DNA from: Pterois miles
Lineage: Eukaryota; Chordata; Actinopteri; Perciformes; Scorpaenidae
Assembly: GCA_947000775.1 (NCBI GenBank)
Contig: CAMQGK010000038.1
Span: 2,995,001 to 3,059,000 of the forward strand
Direction: 5' to 3'
Length of the DNA: 64,000 bases
Positions within the stretch are counted from its first letter, which is position 1; the number at the start of each line of letters is the position of its first letter. This document shows, piece by piece, positions 21,960-33,250 of this stretch. The translations under genes and the position numbers were made by a program. Under the pieces are notes generated by a model that saw nothing but the letters and a program-made list of their open reading frames with translations, was not told the DNA's origin and searched no databases.

Positions 21960-22655
21960 AGAGAGGAGAGAAGGCAAGGAGACAAGGAGGCAAGGACAGT
22001 AGAAGAAACAAGGAGAGTAAAGGAGACAAGGAGGGTAGAGGAGACAAGGAGAGTAGAGGAGACAAGGAGAGTAGAGGAGACAAGGAGAGTAAAGGAGACA
22101 AGAAGGGTAGAGGAGACAAGGAGAGTAGAGGAGACAAGGAGAGTAAAGGAGACAAGGAGGGTAGAGGAGACAAGGAGAGTAGATAAGACAAGGAGCGGAG
22201 AAGAGACAAGGAGAGAAGGAGAGTAGAGGAGGCAAGGAGAGCGGAGGAGACAAGGAGAGTAGAGGAGGCAAGGACAGTAGAAAAGACCAGGAGTGGAGAA
22301 GAGAGGAGACAAGGAGAGTAGAGGAGACAAGAAGCGGCGAAGAGAGGAGACAAAGAGAGTAGAGGAGACAAGGAGAGTAGAGGAGACAAGAAGAGCAGAG
22401 GAGACAAGGAGAGTAGAGGAGACAAGAAGAGCAGAGGAGAAAGAGGAGACAAGGACAGTAAAGGAAACAAGGAGAGTAGAGGAGACAAGGAGAGGAGAGG
22501 AGACAAGGAGGGGAGAAGAGAGGAAACAAGGAGAAGAGAAGAGACAAGGAGACATGGAGAGTAGAGGAGACAAGGAGGGGAGAAGAGAGGAAACAAGGAG
22601 ACATGGAGAGCAGAGGACACAAGGAGTGCAGAGGACACAAGGAGAGTAGAGGAGA
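21960..22655. repeat. Polypurine minisatellite, 15-18-bp units (GTAGAGGAGACAAGGAGA)
   Basis: Plus strand is nearly all purine for 0.7 kb, with modules GAGGAGACAAGGAGAGTA and variants carrying GCGGAGAAGAGA. Minus-strand frames up to 280 codons (Leu/Ser/Val-rich) and plus-strand Glu/Arg-rich frames come from the repeat. Confidence 0.93.
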
Positions 22656-23244
22656 CAACTGAGGTAAATTAACAGAAAGTAGCCGATACCGGAGGTTTGT
22701 GGGCCTCTAACAGGTCTGAATGACGAGGAGCTCAACTTTCAGCCCAACAGAAAGAGAAAAAAGTGCCGTTAGAGACATAAAGTGAGAGTTAAGTGTCAGT
22801 GCAGCCCGGTGTGGTGTCGGTGCTGGAGCTGAGGACAGGTGCTGGTGGACGGTGAACCTCCAAAATGTCGCAATCCTGAATTTCAAACGTTGGACCTCAA
22901 CAACGTGTCTATCTGTCCTCTGGCGAGCTGTGGACAGCGTGCGGCGGCGCGTCACCTCGGTGCGGCAGCAGCCAGACGGCCGCCTCGCCAGGAGGAGACG
23001 GTGAAGAAGAGAGAGAGTGAGAGAGAGTCGGTGTGTTGAGATGATTCTGGTGTCACCTTCAAAGATTTTCTGTTATAAAGTCAGACTGTCAGACCCCGCT
23101 GCAGTAAAATGACAGGTTTTCTGAATGGAGTCTGGTGCTCAGTAACACTAGTCTCTGTCCACAGGGACCAAGTGAAAGTTCCTTATAGCAGCTTTAACGC
23201 AGTGAAACAGCTGCAGGCTGTCCTGCTTACAAGACATCAACACA
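22656..23244. other. Unique, locally GC-rich DNA, no gene seen
   Basis: The part at 22920-23000 is CpG-rich (GTGCGGCGGCGCGTCACC), but no open frame has recognisable homology. A small promoter or exon cannot be excluded. Confidence 0.4.
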
Positions 23245-23292
<48 letters not shown>

Positions 23293-23293
23293 G
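23245..23293. repeat. (GT)n microsatellite
   Basis: About 40 nt of pure GT with GCGT interruptions at both ends. Confidence 0.92.
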
Positions 23294-23389
23294 GTTGAGA
23301 GGAGGGTGCGTTTGATTTCCTGATGTTTGGTCAGCAGAATGTGAGGAATGCTGCTGTGACTGACCACAGAAACACTTTACACACATACA

Positions 23390-23390
<1 letters not shown>

Positions 23391-23451
<61 letters not shown>
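23391..23451. repeat. (CA)n microsatellite
   Basis: About 60 nt of pure CA, only 100 bp from the (GT)n above, so the two are complementary in sense. Confidence 0.92.
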
Positions 23452-23455
<4 letters not shown>

Positions 23456-23534
23456 ATGATGCATTTACATACTCTGGAGAAAGCTGCTTTTTGTTGGTTT
23501 TCTGCCGGAGCTTCTAAAACTTCTTAATTAGACC

Positions 23535-24715
23535 TGTCTAAGGTAGTAGTAGTCTGCTAGAGAGTAGATAGACATGTAGTAGGTAGTAGTAGTTCATCAG
23601 CCTGGTAGAGAGTAGATAGACATGTAGTAGATAGTAGTAGTTCATCAGCCTGGTAGAGAGTAGATAGACATGTAGTAGGTAGTAGTAGTTCATCAGCCTG
23701 GTAGAGAGTAGATAGACATGTAGTAGGTAGTAGTAGTTCATCAGCCTGGTAGAAAGTAGATAGACATGTAGTAGGTAGTAGTAGTTCATCAGCCTGGTAG
23801 AGAGTAGATAGACATGTAGTAGATAGTAGTAATTCATCAGCCTGGTAGAGAGGAGAAAAACATGTAGTAGATAGTAGTAATTCATCAGCCTGGTAGAGAG
23901 TAGATAGACATGTAGTAGATAGTAGTAGTTCATCAGCCTGGTAGAGAGTAGATAAACATGTAGTAGATAGTAGACCTTCATCAGCCTGGTAGAGAGTAGA
24001 TAGACATGTAGTAGATAGTAGACCTTCATCAGCCTGGTAGAGAGTAGATAAACATGTAGTACATAGTAGTTGTTCATCAGCCTGGTAGAGAGTAGATAGA
24101 CATGTAGTAGATAGTAGTAGTTCATCAGCCTGGTAGAGAGTAGATAGACATGTAGTAGATAGTAGACCTTCATCAGCCTGGTAGAGAGTAGATAAACATG
24201 TAGTAGATAGTAGTAGTTCATCAGCCTGGTAGAGAGTAGATAGACATGTAGTAGATAGTAGACCTTCATCAGCCTGGTAGAGAGTAGATAAACATGTAGT
24301 AGATAGTAGTAGTTCATCAGCCTGGTAGAGAGTAGATAGACATGTAGTAGATAGTAGTAATTCATCAGCCTGGTAGAGAGTAGATAGACATGTAGTAGAT
24401 AGTAGTAGTTCATCAGCCTGGTAGAGAGTAGATAAACATGTAGTAGATAGTAGTAGTTCATCAGCCTGGTAGAGAGTAGATAGACATGTAGTAGATAGTA
24501 GTAGTTCATCAACCTTGTAGAGAGTAGATAGACATGTAGTAGATAGTAGACCTTCATCAGCCTGGTAGAAAGTAGATAGACATGTAGTAGGTAGTAGTAG
24601 TTCATCAGCCTGGTAGAGAGTAGATAGACATGTAGTAGGTAGTAGTAGTTCATCAGCCTGGTAGAGAGTAGATAAACATGTAGTAGGTAGTAGTAGGTCA
24701 TGATTCTGGTAGATA
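23535..24715. repeat. 48-bp minisatellite, about 24 copies with constant length
   Basis: Units read TTCATCAGCCTGGTAGAGAG, then TAGATAGACATGTAGTAG and ATAGTAGTAG. Every spacing I checked is 48 bp. Variation is by substitution (AGTAGTAG or AGACC; AGATAGAC or AGATAAAC). Because 48 is a multiple of three, the minus strand stays open for 387 codons (24701 to 23538) as a 16-residue repeat (MNYYYLLHVYLLSTRL). There is no recognised domain and no start or splice context, so I treat it as a minisatellite. Confidence 0.93.
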
Positions 24716-24854
24716 GTAGAAATCAGATCAGAAGTATCTGAAATGATCTCTAAAAAATATTGATTTGACTTTGTTTACTTTGAGATTTTACTGTGATCAG
24801 ATCAGCGTCATCTATCAACTTTGTTTTAGTAATGTGATAATAATCATACTTACA

Positions 24855-24884
24855 AGTATACTAGTAGTATGCTACTAGTATACT
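24855..24884. repeat. Near-perfect 30-bp palindrome
   Basis: AGTATACTAGTAGTA and TGCTACTAGTATACT are reverse complements apart from one mismatched pair. The surrounding region (24850-25230) is rich in AAGTATAC/GTATACTT words and may be a decayed AT-rich transposon. Confidence 0.75.
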
Positions 24885-26240
24885 AGTAGTGTACTACTTT
24901 AATACTTATTGGGACTAAATTGGCCCACTTCTTGGTTTATAAAGGTGTACGTGTAACTTTAAGTGTAAGAATATTAAACTTTGAGTACACAGCTAGCTTA
25001 CACCTATTATTTTGTACTGCAAGTATACTATAAGTATACTGATAGTTTACTAGTTTCATACTTTTTTGCAGAAATGAAGACTTAAAGTATGTCCTGATCA
25101 AAAAATTCTGTACAGGTAAGACAAATGTACCAAGGCTTTTCTCTATACTTCTGTGTACTTACTGCAAGTATGATTTTAGTACATCTGTGATAAGTACACA
25201 CACGGCCGCTTTTATTTTCAGTTTGAAGAAGTACTCTGAGGTAAGGGGATGAACCAGGAAACACTAAACAGAGTGAATCTTCTTGTCCTGATGTCTTGCT
25301 GAAGGGCACTTCAACCTGCCACTGGGTTTTATAGCTTTGCCGTCCCATAATCCCTCAGTGCAGCGATGACAGACAGTACAGTTTCTGTATGAATAACCAC
25401 GGTGTGTTTATGTGTGACTCAGTTTTATAGTTTCATTTCTGGCTCAGACTCTCAGAGTTTTACAGCCTGAACGGGATGAATTTAAAATGAGCGCCGTGAC
25501 TTGAGGGTGAAAACCTTCTGTCTCACGCTCTGCTGTTCGTGACATCGTGCAACCTGTGAAACTTTCAGCCTTCCTCCCGCTCGTCTCTCCGATGCAGCGC
25601 TGCCGTCTCTGCTCAGATGATGACAGCGGCTGAAATCCAGAAAGAAACTTTCCCAGGTTTCCCTCAAGCATTGTTGGGCACCGCTCACCTCCCGAGCAGC
25701 AGAGGAGGAATTATTTTCAGAAGGCTTCTGGGAAAAGGCAGCCTTAAAGGATTAGTTTTCAAGATATGTGTGTAGGGCTGCTGCTAACGTGGGACATGTG
25801 TGCTCATGTGAACGGAGCAGTGTGAATGTTTGAGCCAAGACAAGCTCGGCGCTGGGCCGACGCCCGCCCTCTCAGAGCTGTTTGGTGCTGAAAACACTAA
25901 ACTAAATAATGTGGGGGAGTTAATTCACGGGCTATTTTTACTGGCTGTGTAACAGGAAGACAAGACGACAATCAGTCTGTCAGACCGCCGTAACGTCTCA
26001 CTGATGAATCCACACGTACGACCTGAATCCAACAGGGCGAATAAACTCAGATCACTTCTCTAAGAAGACATTATTTACAGTAAAACTACAATCTGCTGAT
26101 ATTCTTAATTCAAACGTCACGTACTGCGTCACCTGGCTGAGGCGGCGTCTGTAACCGCGTCCAGGTGTAAACATGCAGCACTACCAGCTAGAACCTTCAG
26201 CTTCTCTTAAACAGGGCAAGGGCTTATCACAGTTTCTGAA

Positions 26241-26242
<2 letters not shown>
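24885..26242. other. Unique DNA, no gene seen
   Basis: The first part repeats GTATACTA-type words. From 25440 to 26200 the sequence is more balanced and free of repeats. Minus-strand frames of 68-88 codons at 25082-25688 have no domain I recognise. Confidence 0.4.

Positions 26243-26296
<54 letters not shown>
26243..26296. repeat. (AAT)n microsatellite
   Basis: About 18 AAT triplets. Confidence 0.93.
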
Positions 26297-26297
<1 letters not shown>

Positions 26298-26645
26298 AGT
26301 GCTTCACAGCAGCAAAATAAAAACACAAAATAAAATGACAAGAAAATAAAAGCATTGTAAAAGTAAGAATAAACTAAAAATATTTTAAAATAATGATGAT
26401 AATTAGACAAACAGCAAGGAATGAAGTGGAAGCACCAGATATTTAAAAAAAGGAAAAAAGGACAACAACGTGGTGATGTGTCACCAGACTGGGTGCTGAG
26501 TCCATATGTACTGAGGTTTTTAATTATCATGATTCAATATTCTGATTTCTTGTGGTTGTTGTTCACTATTTTTACCACTAGACCATGGGTTGAAAGTAGA
26601 TTCAGACATTTCGAGGGACTTTTACTTTGTAAAATCTCCAAATGA

Positions 26646-27316
26646 ATCAGCATGTACAGTGCAGACCAAAAGTTTGGACACACCTTCTCATTCAATGAGT
26701 TTCCTTTCTTTTCATGACTATTGACATTGTAGATTCACACTGAAGGCATCAAAACTATGAATTAACATGTGGAAATATGTACTTAACAAAAAAGTGTAAA
26801 ACAACTGAAAATACGCTTTATATTGTAGTTTCTTCAAAGTAGCCTCCTTTTGCTCTGATTACTGCTTCACACACTCTGCATTCTCTTGATGAGCTTCAAG
26901 AGGTCGTTACCTGAAATGGTTTTCCCTTCTCAGGTGTGCCCTGTCAATCCAGATGGTTTGGGGTGAGCTGGACCGCAGAGTGAAGGCAAAAGGGCCAACA
27001 AGTGCTAAGCATCTCTGGGAACTCCTTCAAGACTGTTGAAAACCATTTCAGGTGACGACCTCTTGAAGCTCATCAAGAGAATGTAGAGTGTGTGAAGCAA
27101 TAATCAGAGCAAAAGGTGGCTACTTTGAAGAAACTACAATATAAGACATATTTTCAGTTGTTTTACACTTTTTTGTTAAGTACATATTTCCACATGTTAA
27201 TTCATAGTTTTGATGCCTTCAGTGTGAATCTACAATGTCAATAGTCATGAAAAGAAAGGAAACTCATTGAATGAGAAGGTGTGTCCAAACTTTTGGTCTG
27301 CACTGTACATGCTGAT
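26646..27316 (+). mobile_element. Tc1/mariner fold-back element with 279-bp inverted arms
   Basis: Two arms, 26646-26924 and 27038-27316, are reverse complements of equal length (279 nt) with few mismatches, separated by 113 bp. The ends read TACAGTGCAGACCAAAAGTT at a TA dinucleotide (26655 and 27306), typical of Tc1 insertion at TA. The complementarity runs 9 bp beyond the TA on both sides (ATCAGCATG). The spacer and right arm hold the degraded 3' end of a transposase gene. Normal Tc1 elements carry a full transposase of about 340 residues between shorter repeats. This copy keeps only the tail, mirrored, so it is a non-autonomous hairpin-forming derivative. Confidence 0.88.
26957..27146 (+). 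pseudogene. Tc1-type transposase, C-terminal remnant
   Basis: Translation from about 26957 gives DRRVKAKGPTSAKHLW and then, in the same frame after two stop codons, VCEAIIRAKGGYFEE. Both are typical of the C-terminus of Tc1/mariner transposases (DDE cut-and-paste enzymes). The DNA-binding domain and the catalytic acidic residues are absent. The second motif lies in the right inverted arm, so its mirror image is present in the left arm near 26820-26900. The remnant is non-functional. Confidence 0.8.
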
Positions 27317-27324
27317 GTATATAA

Positions 27325-27446
27325 TTCCACATGTGTTAATTCATAGTTTTGATGCCTTCAGTGTGAATCTACAATTTTCATAGTCACGAAAATAAAGAAA
27401 ACTCTTTGAATGAGAAGGTGTGTCCAAACTTTTGGTCTGTACTGTA
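27325..27446. mobile_element. Second right end of the same Tc1 family (solo end)
   Basis: About 120 bp matching the outer part of the right arm (CATAGTTTTGATGCCTTCAG ... TCCAAACTTTTGGTCTGTACTGTA) is repeated in the same orientation about 9 bp after the fold-back element. It is more diverged and has no left partner. Confidence 0.85.
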
Positions 27447-27844
27447 TGTAGTCAGAGATGTCCTGGTCGGATCCACGCTGACCCTCCAACCTTTAATACT
27501 TTCTGAGGTTTGTTTTGGTTGATGGATACAGAACAGATATGACATCATGTTACTCAGACTACCACAATAAAAGCGGTAACTTCCTTCTACCTCCACACAG
27601 ACTATTAAAACATTGATTTAGAAATCATTAAAAATCACATTACTGTACATAGCTGAATCATATTTTTTCCCTATAATAATTTAAATGTAGTGTTAATCAG
27701 TGTGTAACTGACGTCTTTTCTGAGGAAGTCTACTGATTGTGGATCAGTGAGTGTTTATTGATATATAAATTAATTGATGTGTCTGTGTGAGTGTGACTTT
27801 ACTGGCAGCGTGTTCTTTGATTCAGCTGTTTTCTAAGGAATTGT

Positions 27845-27893
<49 letters not shown>

Positions 27894-29479
27894 GTGTGTG
27901 TGTGTAGGGTAATTGGAAGCAGATGCTGAGCTCTCATTGGTCCGTGTCCACTGACTGAAACAAACACACTGAGCCTGTTTACAAAGAGGACGGGTAGCAC
28001 TGCTGACGAAGAGCACGTTGTTGTCTTTGTCTTCATCTTCGTCAGCAGCAGTAACGACAAACAGCTGGAAACAGCTGCTGAGTGCAGGTTTGATTTGATT
28101 CAGTTATATTTTCTCCGCATGGATGTAAGTGTAAATATAAACAGGCCAATCGGTCACAGCTGTATATGATAAACATAGAGGTCAGATGGAGCTCCTCCAT
28201 AAAAGAAGAATAAATCAAGATGAACTGGATCAGATGACACTACAGTTTCACACTGTCTACTACACATTAACACTCTATGTGGGGGAGATGCCTAATCCAA
28301 GTATAGAACTACAGCTCCCATAATTTGGGACATGTAAACAGGAAGAATAATGCTGCCATGAATTCTTGGTGTTGTCTCCATTCCCAATTTTACTAAATAT
28401 TATCATGAAACGTCCTGATCTCACTCCTACTCTCCACAGGAGGAAGTCTTTAGATTTTAACTCCACCATAAGGACAAACTAAGACTGTCAGAGCAGATAA
28501 ATCATCTCTCTGGAGGTCTGCAGACTCTCTTCTCTACTTACACTCATTATGTTGAGTGTTTAAGTGAGTTAACACTGATAAATATGACAAAAATGCACTT
28601 TGAGTACCTGGATGGTTCCTCTCAATGGTCAAAAAACTGAGAGTGGAACGCGGGACCCTTCTCGCCCTCAACGGTCGCTGCCATGGCTGCATAGGGAAGG
28701 GGAGGGACCACCAAACTTGTGAAAATGGTGGAGATGGTGGCGTGAAACAGGGCGCACACACAAGCAAATAAAAGTAAAATCACAGTCATATTTATTCAGT
28801 TTTGAAGCAGTAGATTTTGGTGGTAATGCTCCGTCCTTTAAAAAAAAGAAAAAGCTGCAAGTGCTGCTGTTCGATTTGAGACAACACCACTCAGTACACA
28901 GCTAAGTACCCAATGTACACAGTGTACTACATGGTGTACTAATGAAGTATCTGAAATGAGACAGTGTTGTTGATAGAGTTAGTTATTTACTTAACTGAGT
29001 TGGACTTTAAATACCAATGCTTTGTTACAGTCGTCGGTGTTCGGTACAGACTCACTGGCCGTTCCACTGACTACAGTGTAAATCCACCGTGATGACACTA
29101 AACTCTTGGGGAAAGTGTGCTGGGATTTACTGTGGTGACACAGTTTGGGTCGGAGAGATGGATGGGTCCAACAACACAAGGATTTCATCCAGGTGACACG
29201 CCGGGCTAGACAGGCAGAGTCAGACTCACAAGCAATACTCAGAGAACAGGTGGATTCAAACAACGCTGGGTGAAGTGCACTGAAACGAGAGGGAGAATTA
29301 GTTTTCACAATCAAACAGGAAGTGCTCACATGAAACATGAAAAAACATAGGAAACCCATCACCTAAGAGACGCGGACGTTACACCAGGAAAGCGCTGTTA
29401 CCGCCCCGTGTTCACAACGTTCAGTCAAAACGTAATAGCTTTAAGCTAAGCCATGTTGCTAGACCTAACTATAATGGTT
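27447..29479. other. Mostly unique DNA, no gene seen
   Basis: Contains a (TG)n at 27848-27905. AACTACAGCTCCCATAAT near 28306 resembles the ZNF143/STAF binding motif, but weakly and without promoter context. Minus-strand frames up to 123 codons (28991-29362) show no domain I recognise. Confidence 0.4.
27848..27905. repeat. (TG)n microsatellite
   Basis: About 58 nt of TG with one GC interruption. Confidence 0.92.
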
Positions 29480-30105
29480 TTGATGCCAAAAATAATGTGA
29501 CACCAAATGGCATGATGCCAGAGTCACAGGGTGTGATGCCAATGCCAAGAGCGTGATGCCAAGAGCGTGATGCCAACGGCAAGCGGCGTGATGCCAGCGC
29601 CAAGGGACGTGATGCCAACGCCAAGGAGCAGGACACCAAGGGACAGGATGCCAAGGGGCATGATGTCAACGCTAAGGGGTGTGATGCCAATGTCAAGAGT
29701 GTGATGACAACATCAAGGGGCAGGACGCCAAGGGACGTGATGCCAATGCCAAGGAGTGTGATGCCAACGCCAAAAGTGTGATTCCAGTGCCAAGTGGCAT
29801 GATGCCAGCGCCAAGGGGCGTGATGCCAATGCCAAGGGGTGTGATGCCAACTCCAAGGGGCAGGAAGCCAAGGGGCAGGACACCAAGGGACATGATGCCA
29901 ATATCAAGGGGCAGGACACCAAGGGGCATGATGCCAATGCCAAGGGGTGTGATGCCAACGCCAAGGGGCAGGACGCCATGGGAAAGGATGCCAAGGGGCA
30001 TGATGCCAACACCAAGGAATGTGATGCCAATGCCAAGGGATGTGATGCCAATTCCAAGGGGCAGGACACCAACTCCAAAGAGAAGGATGCCAAGGGACGG
30101 TTGGG
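29480..30105. repeat. 21-bp minisatellite (GATGCCAACGCCAAGGGGC)
   Basis: Units GATGCCAATGCCAAGGGGTGT and GGACGCCAAGGGGCA recur for about 0.62 kb. The 21-bp period keeps frames open on both strands (Pro/Arg/Met-rich plus strand; Leu/Ser/Ala-rich minus strand), and these are repeat translation. Confidence 0.92.
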
Positions 30106-30669
30106 ATGAGGTGTTGGTGGTTTGTAAACTGGTTTCAGGTTTCAGCAAGTCCTGCAGAGAAGCTGGCAGGCTGGAGGAGTTTCACAGGAATCGGATTTCC
30201 AGTGAAGTACTGGGAGGAGCCGAAGTGGATAATTCAGCCAACAAAACGCTGTGAGGTGATGCATCACGTGGCCACGGATCACTGAGAGGTATGAAGGTTC
30301 TGGATATCCAGTTACAGCAGTGTGTGCATGTGTATCCAAGCATGTACATCTAACCAGAGATGGAAGAAATACTCAGACTGGTACTGCAAATCCTAAATAC
30401 TACCTGAACTTTATGATAAAATGTTGTATTTTTACTACCTGAACTCATTCAGACTGATGAGGTTATTAACTACAAATAAAAATGTAACCTGAAAACAAAG
30501 TTGGTAATTAATCTCATTCAGCTCTGAGTGTCTGCAGCTTTTATTTTCCAGCTCAGTCTCACCAGTTTGTGAAATATTCACAAAATTTAATCTGATTCAT
30601 GTTCATAGACACAAATTAACCTTTGATATCATAACTCTCAGCACGACGTAACTTTCATCATAATATATT
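30106..30669. other. Unique DNA, no gene seen
   Basis: No supported feature. Confidence 0.4.
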
Positions 30670-30832
30670 TTAGTGTGTTCTCCTACGAACGTCCAGAAAC
30701 ATGTGACGCATGTGTTTCTGCTCCAGTCTTTTCAAAATAAAACTCCTTAGTTAGGTGTACTAACAGATGGTGGTTTGGGTTAAAATAACCTCAGCACAGA
30801 AATTATAAATAAATCAGTGTAGCCTTCTGGTT
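30670..30832 (-). repeat. Dispersed repeat family X, partial copy
   Basis: Family X is my label for a sequence found at 39493, 45833, 46735 and 63185 as well. On the minus strand this copy reads CCCAAACCACCATCTGTTAG, then TAACTAAGGAGTTTTATTTTG and AAAAGACTGGAGCAG. It is truncated. Confidence 0.75.
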
Positions 30833-30956
30833 ATACTGTATACTATATATCTCCTGGATCATGATTACCAGGATTACAGATGAACTAATTTCATGGATAT
30901 TACATAAATTAAAGCTGTTTCATACTGAGCACAGAAACTCATAAAAACTGATTTAT

Positions 30957-31283
30957 CACATGTTCACGTTATATGTATTCATTTCTGTCATATGGATTGT
31001 CTATGTTGTATTTTCATTCTGTTGCTACTCTGTACACACAGCATCTACAGATTTCCTGTCCATCCTGGTAGAGGATCCCTCCTCTGTTGCTCTTCCTGAG
31101 GTTTCTAACAGTTTTCCTTTTTACCTGTTAAAGGGGTTTTTCTTGTTTGGGGAGTTTTTCCTTATCTGATGAGAGGGTTGCTCTGTAAAGGACGGATGGT
31201 GTTGTATGTACAGACTGTGAAGCCTCCTGAGTCTAAACTGTGAACTGTGATATTGGGCTTTACAAATAAACTGACCTTAGTTG
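30957..31283 (+). mobile_element. Common teleost retroelement fragment (SINE/LINE-tail type)
   Basis: Contains TCATATGGATTGTCTATGTT, CATCCTGGTAGAGGATCCCTC, TTCCTTATCTGATGAGAGGG and ends ATTGGGCTTTACAAATAAAC. I recognise this as one of the most abundant dispersed repeats of teleosts, usually ending in a short tandem tail. Two reverse-oriented pieces lie at 47752-47950 and 48012-48156. No coding capacity; the exact class is inferred. Confidence 0.75.
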
Positions 31284-33124
31284 ACACAGTGTGTCCTTAT
31301 GAATGCTCTCACTCGTTCCCTGTGGAAGGTCCCTGTGGGGAAAAAACATTCGGACGGACCTTGACTTCAGCAGATTTTCGCCTGCAGAAACATTTTGTCA
31401 CATTTGACCAAAGAAATCCTTTGTTATTAACTGATTTCATGCTGACCATCATGCAAAAAATGTGAAATTCATGTCTATGTATATCAGTACTATGTGAATC
31501 AATACATCATGTCTATGTACATGAATCAATACATTAAATTTCATGACTTCTTCACAAACTGCTCTGTGACTGAGGTGTGTTTTCAGCCTTCGCTGACCAG
31601 GTAGGATATGTCACCTGGGAGTGACTCTCAGGGCTGAAACCAGTCACATCTGCTGTGTTAGTTATTTGTGGAATGGGGAAATGAAGGGATAGGAGAGCAA
31701 AATTTAACAGAGGCCAAGGAGGAGGGACGAAGGGCTGGTACATTTCAGCTCAATGGAGGACCCCAAGAGGAGACACCCAAGGGACAAGAGACCCAAAACA
31801 CAAAATATAGGAAAGACCAGATTCAGCTTATTGCTGTGAGCACATGGAAAGTCCATATCGCTGTGACTCACCTCATGTGTTCTATAATAGTCCATTACTA
31901 TTGCTATTATATATTTTATATATGTCTTCATGTGTGACCATAATGTACTCTGTATGATTTTGTTGGAGCATCCATTATCTCAACCTGTTTGTGCTGCTGT
32001 ACAGCATCTATAGGCCATAACACGCCCAACTGTGAAGCCGTCATGGTTTCAGAGCGCTGTGGTGAATATTAGTTTATGCCAGATTCACAAACATTCACAC
32101 CAGAAGGAGAATTATTCACCTTTCTCTCCTAAAAGTTGAAAGTAAAATTAAATGTAGGCATATTTAACAAAAAAATGTATTACTTTGTTATGCTCATTCC
32201 TTAAAAGTCACCAGAATGAAGGAAACAAAGCCTCTGAAACTTTCTTTCTATTGACCAAACTCTAAAAAGATGATATATGAATAATCTATCTTAAATGAAA
32301 TGTTAAAACCCTGAATGTTTTGGTGCTCGGATGATGACAAAATGAATTTAATGATTATTTGATATTCATGTTTATAATAGTCTTTTGTTTTCAAGTGTGG
32401 GAAAACCACCAGGATGGCTTAGTTGTTTAATATTATTAGTAATTAATGCTGCTTTTCTTTATTTTATTTTTTTTAATTAAAGGTGTGCTGTGAGCCTGTT
32501 TGGACCAGAAAGATTATTTCTACATGACAGAATAATAATCAAATCAAAAAACCAACCGGCTCATTTCTTTAACCTACAGGAGTCGAATAAACTGTATGTT
32601 GAATTTTTATTTAGGATCCAGAATGAACGGCTGATGTTAAGGTTTCCTACATGACCTTGAAGTTGCTTCTTGAAAAGCTGAAGAGCAGCTTCGTAATTCA
32701 GAATGAAATGAGGTCAGACGCAGGTTTAAACTTTTACCAGAGGACCGGACTGAAGCTAATCTCCATCCAAAGGAGAGTTTAACCATTTATACGGCTGACC
32801 TTTGACCTCAGCAGGTGCTGTGACCCAGTCAGAGGTCAGAAGCCAGAGGTCGATACAGGGTTAATGAGTAGTCAGTCACATTTATTTTTATAAGTCTTCA
32901 GCTTTAACACAAACTGTAACTGATGAAACAGAAGAAGTGATGGAAACAGTCTGACAGACCGTCTGACCTTTATATCAACACACACACACACACACACAAG
33001 CCTCATGACTGGGCGCTGAGGTCAGTGTGACAGGAAGTGATGCCTGTTTCTTCAGAACGAGAGACTAAGGTCATTTCACCGACAGCAGGTCTGAACTTTA
33101 AAGTTACAGATACTTTTTACAGCC
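31284..33124. other. Mostly unique AT-rich DNA, no gene seen
   Basis: A piece at 31430-31560 (ATTTCATGCTGACCATCATG, then ACATTAAATTTCATGAC) resembles 4330-4420, so it is probably dispersed. A short (CA)n lies at 32980-32998. Frames of 60-90 codons near 31552-31937 run on both strands and are not supported. Confidence 0.4.
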
Positions 33125-33250
33125 AAACGGATCGGATCTGATCTGATCTGAGCCAATCTGATTCGATCCGATCCGGTCTGATCTGATCTGATTCGATCCG
33201 GTCCGGTCTGCTCTGACCTGACCTGACCTGACCTGACCTGACCCCTGACC
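33125..33250. repeat. GATCTGATC / CTGACCTGAC short tandem repeat
   Basis: ATCTGATCTGATTCGATCCG-type units pass into (CTGAC)n pentamers ending at 33243. Confidence 0.85.

Noticed and set aside
21879..22735. Leu/Ser/Val-rich frames of 240-280 codons on the minus strand, looking like membrane proteins
   Set aside because: Pyrimidine-rich repeats translate to hydrophobic strings. Three minus frames are open at once.
23538..24701. 387-codon minus-strand frame as a repeat protein gene
   Set aside because: A 48-bp period keeps any stop-free frame open. No start context, splice signals or recognisable fold were seen. Kept only as a finding to test.
28300..28325. ZNF143-type promoter site
   Set aside because: Only a partial match to the motif, and no gene start or CpG-rich promoter nearby.
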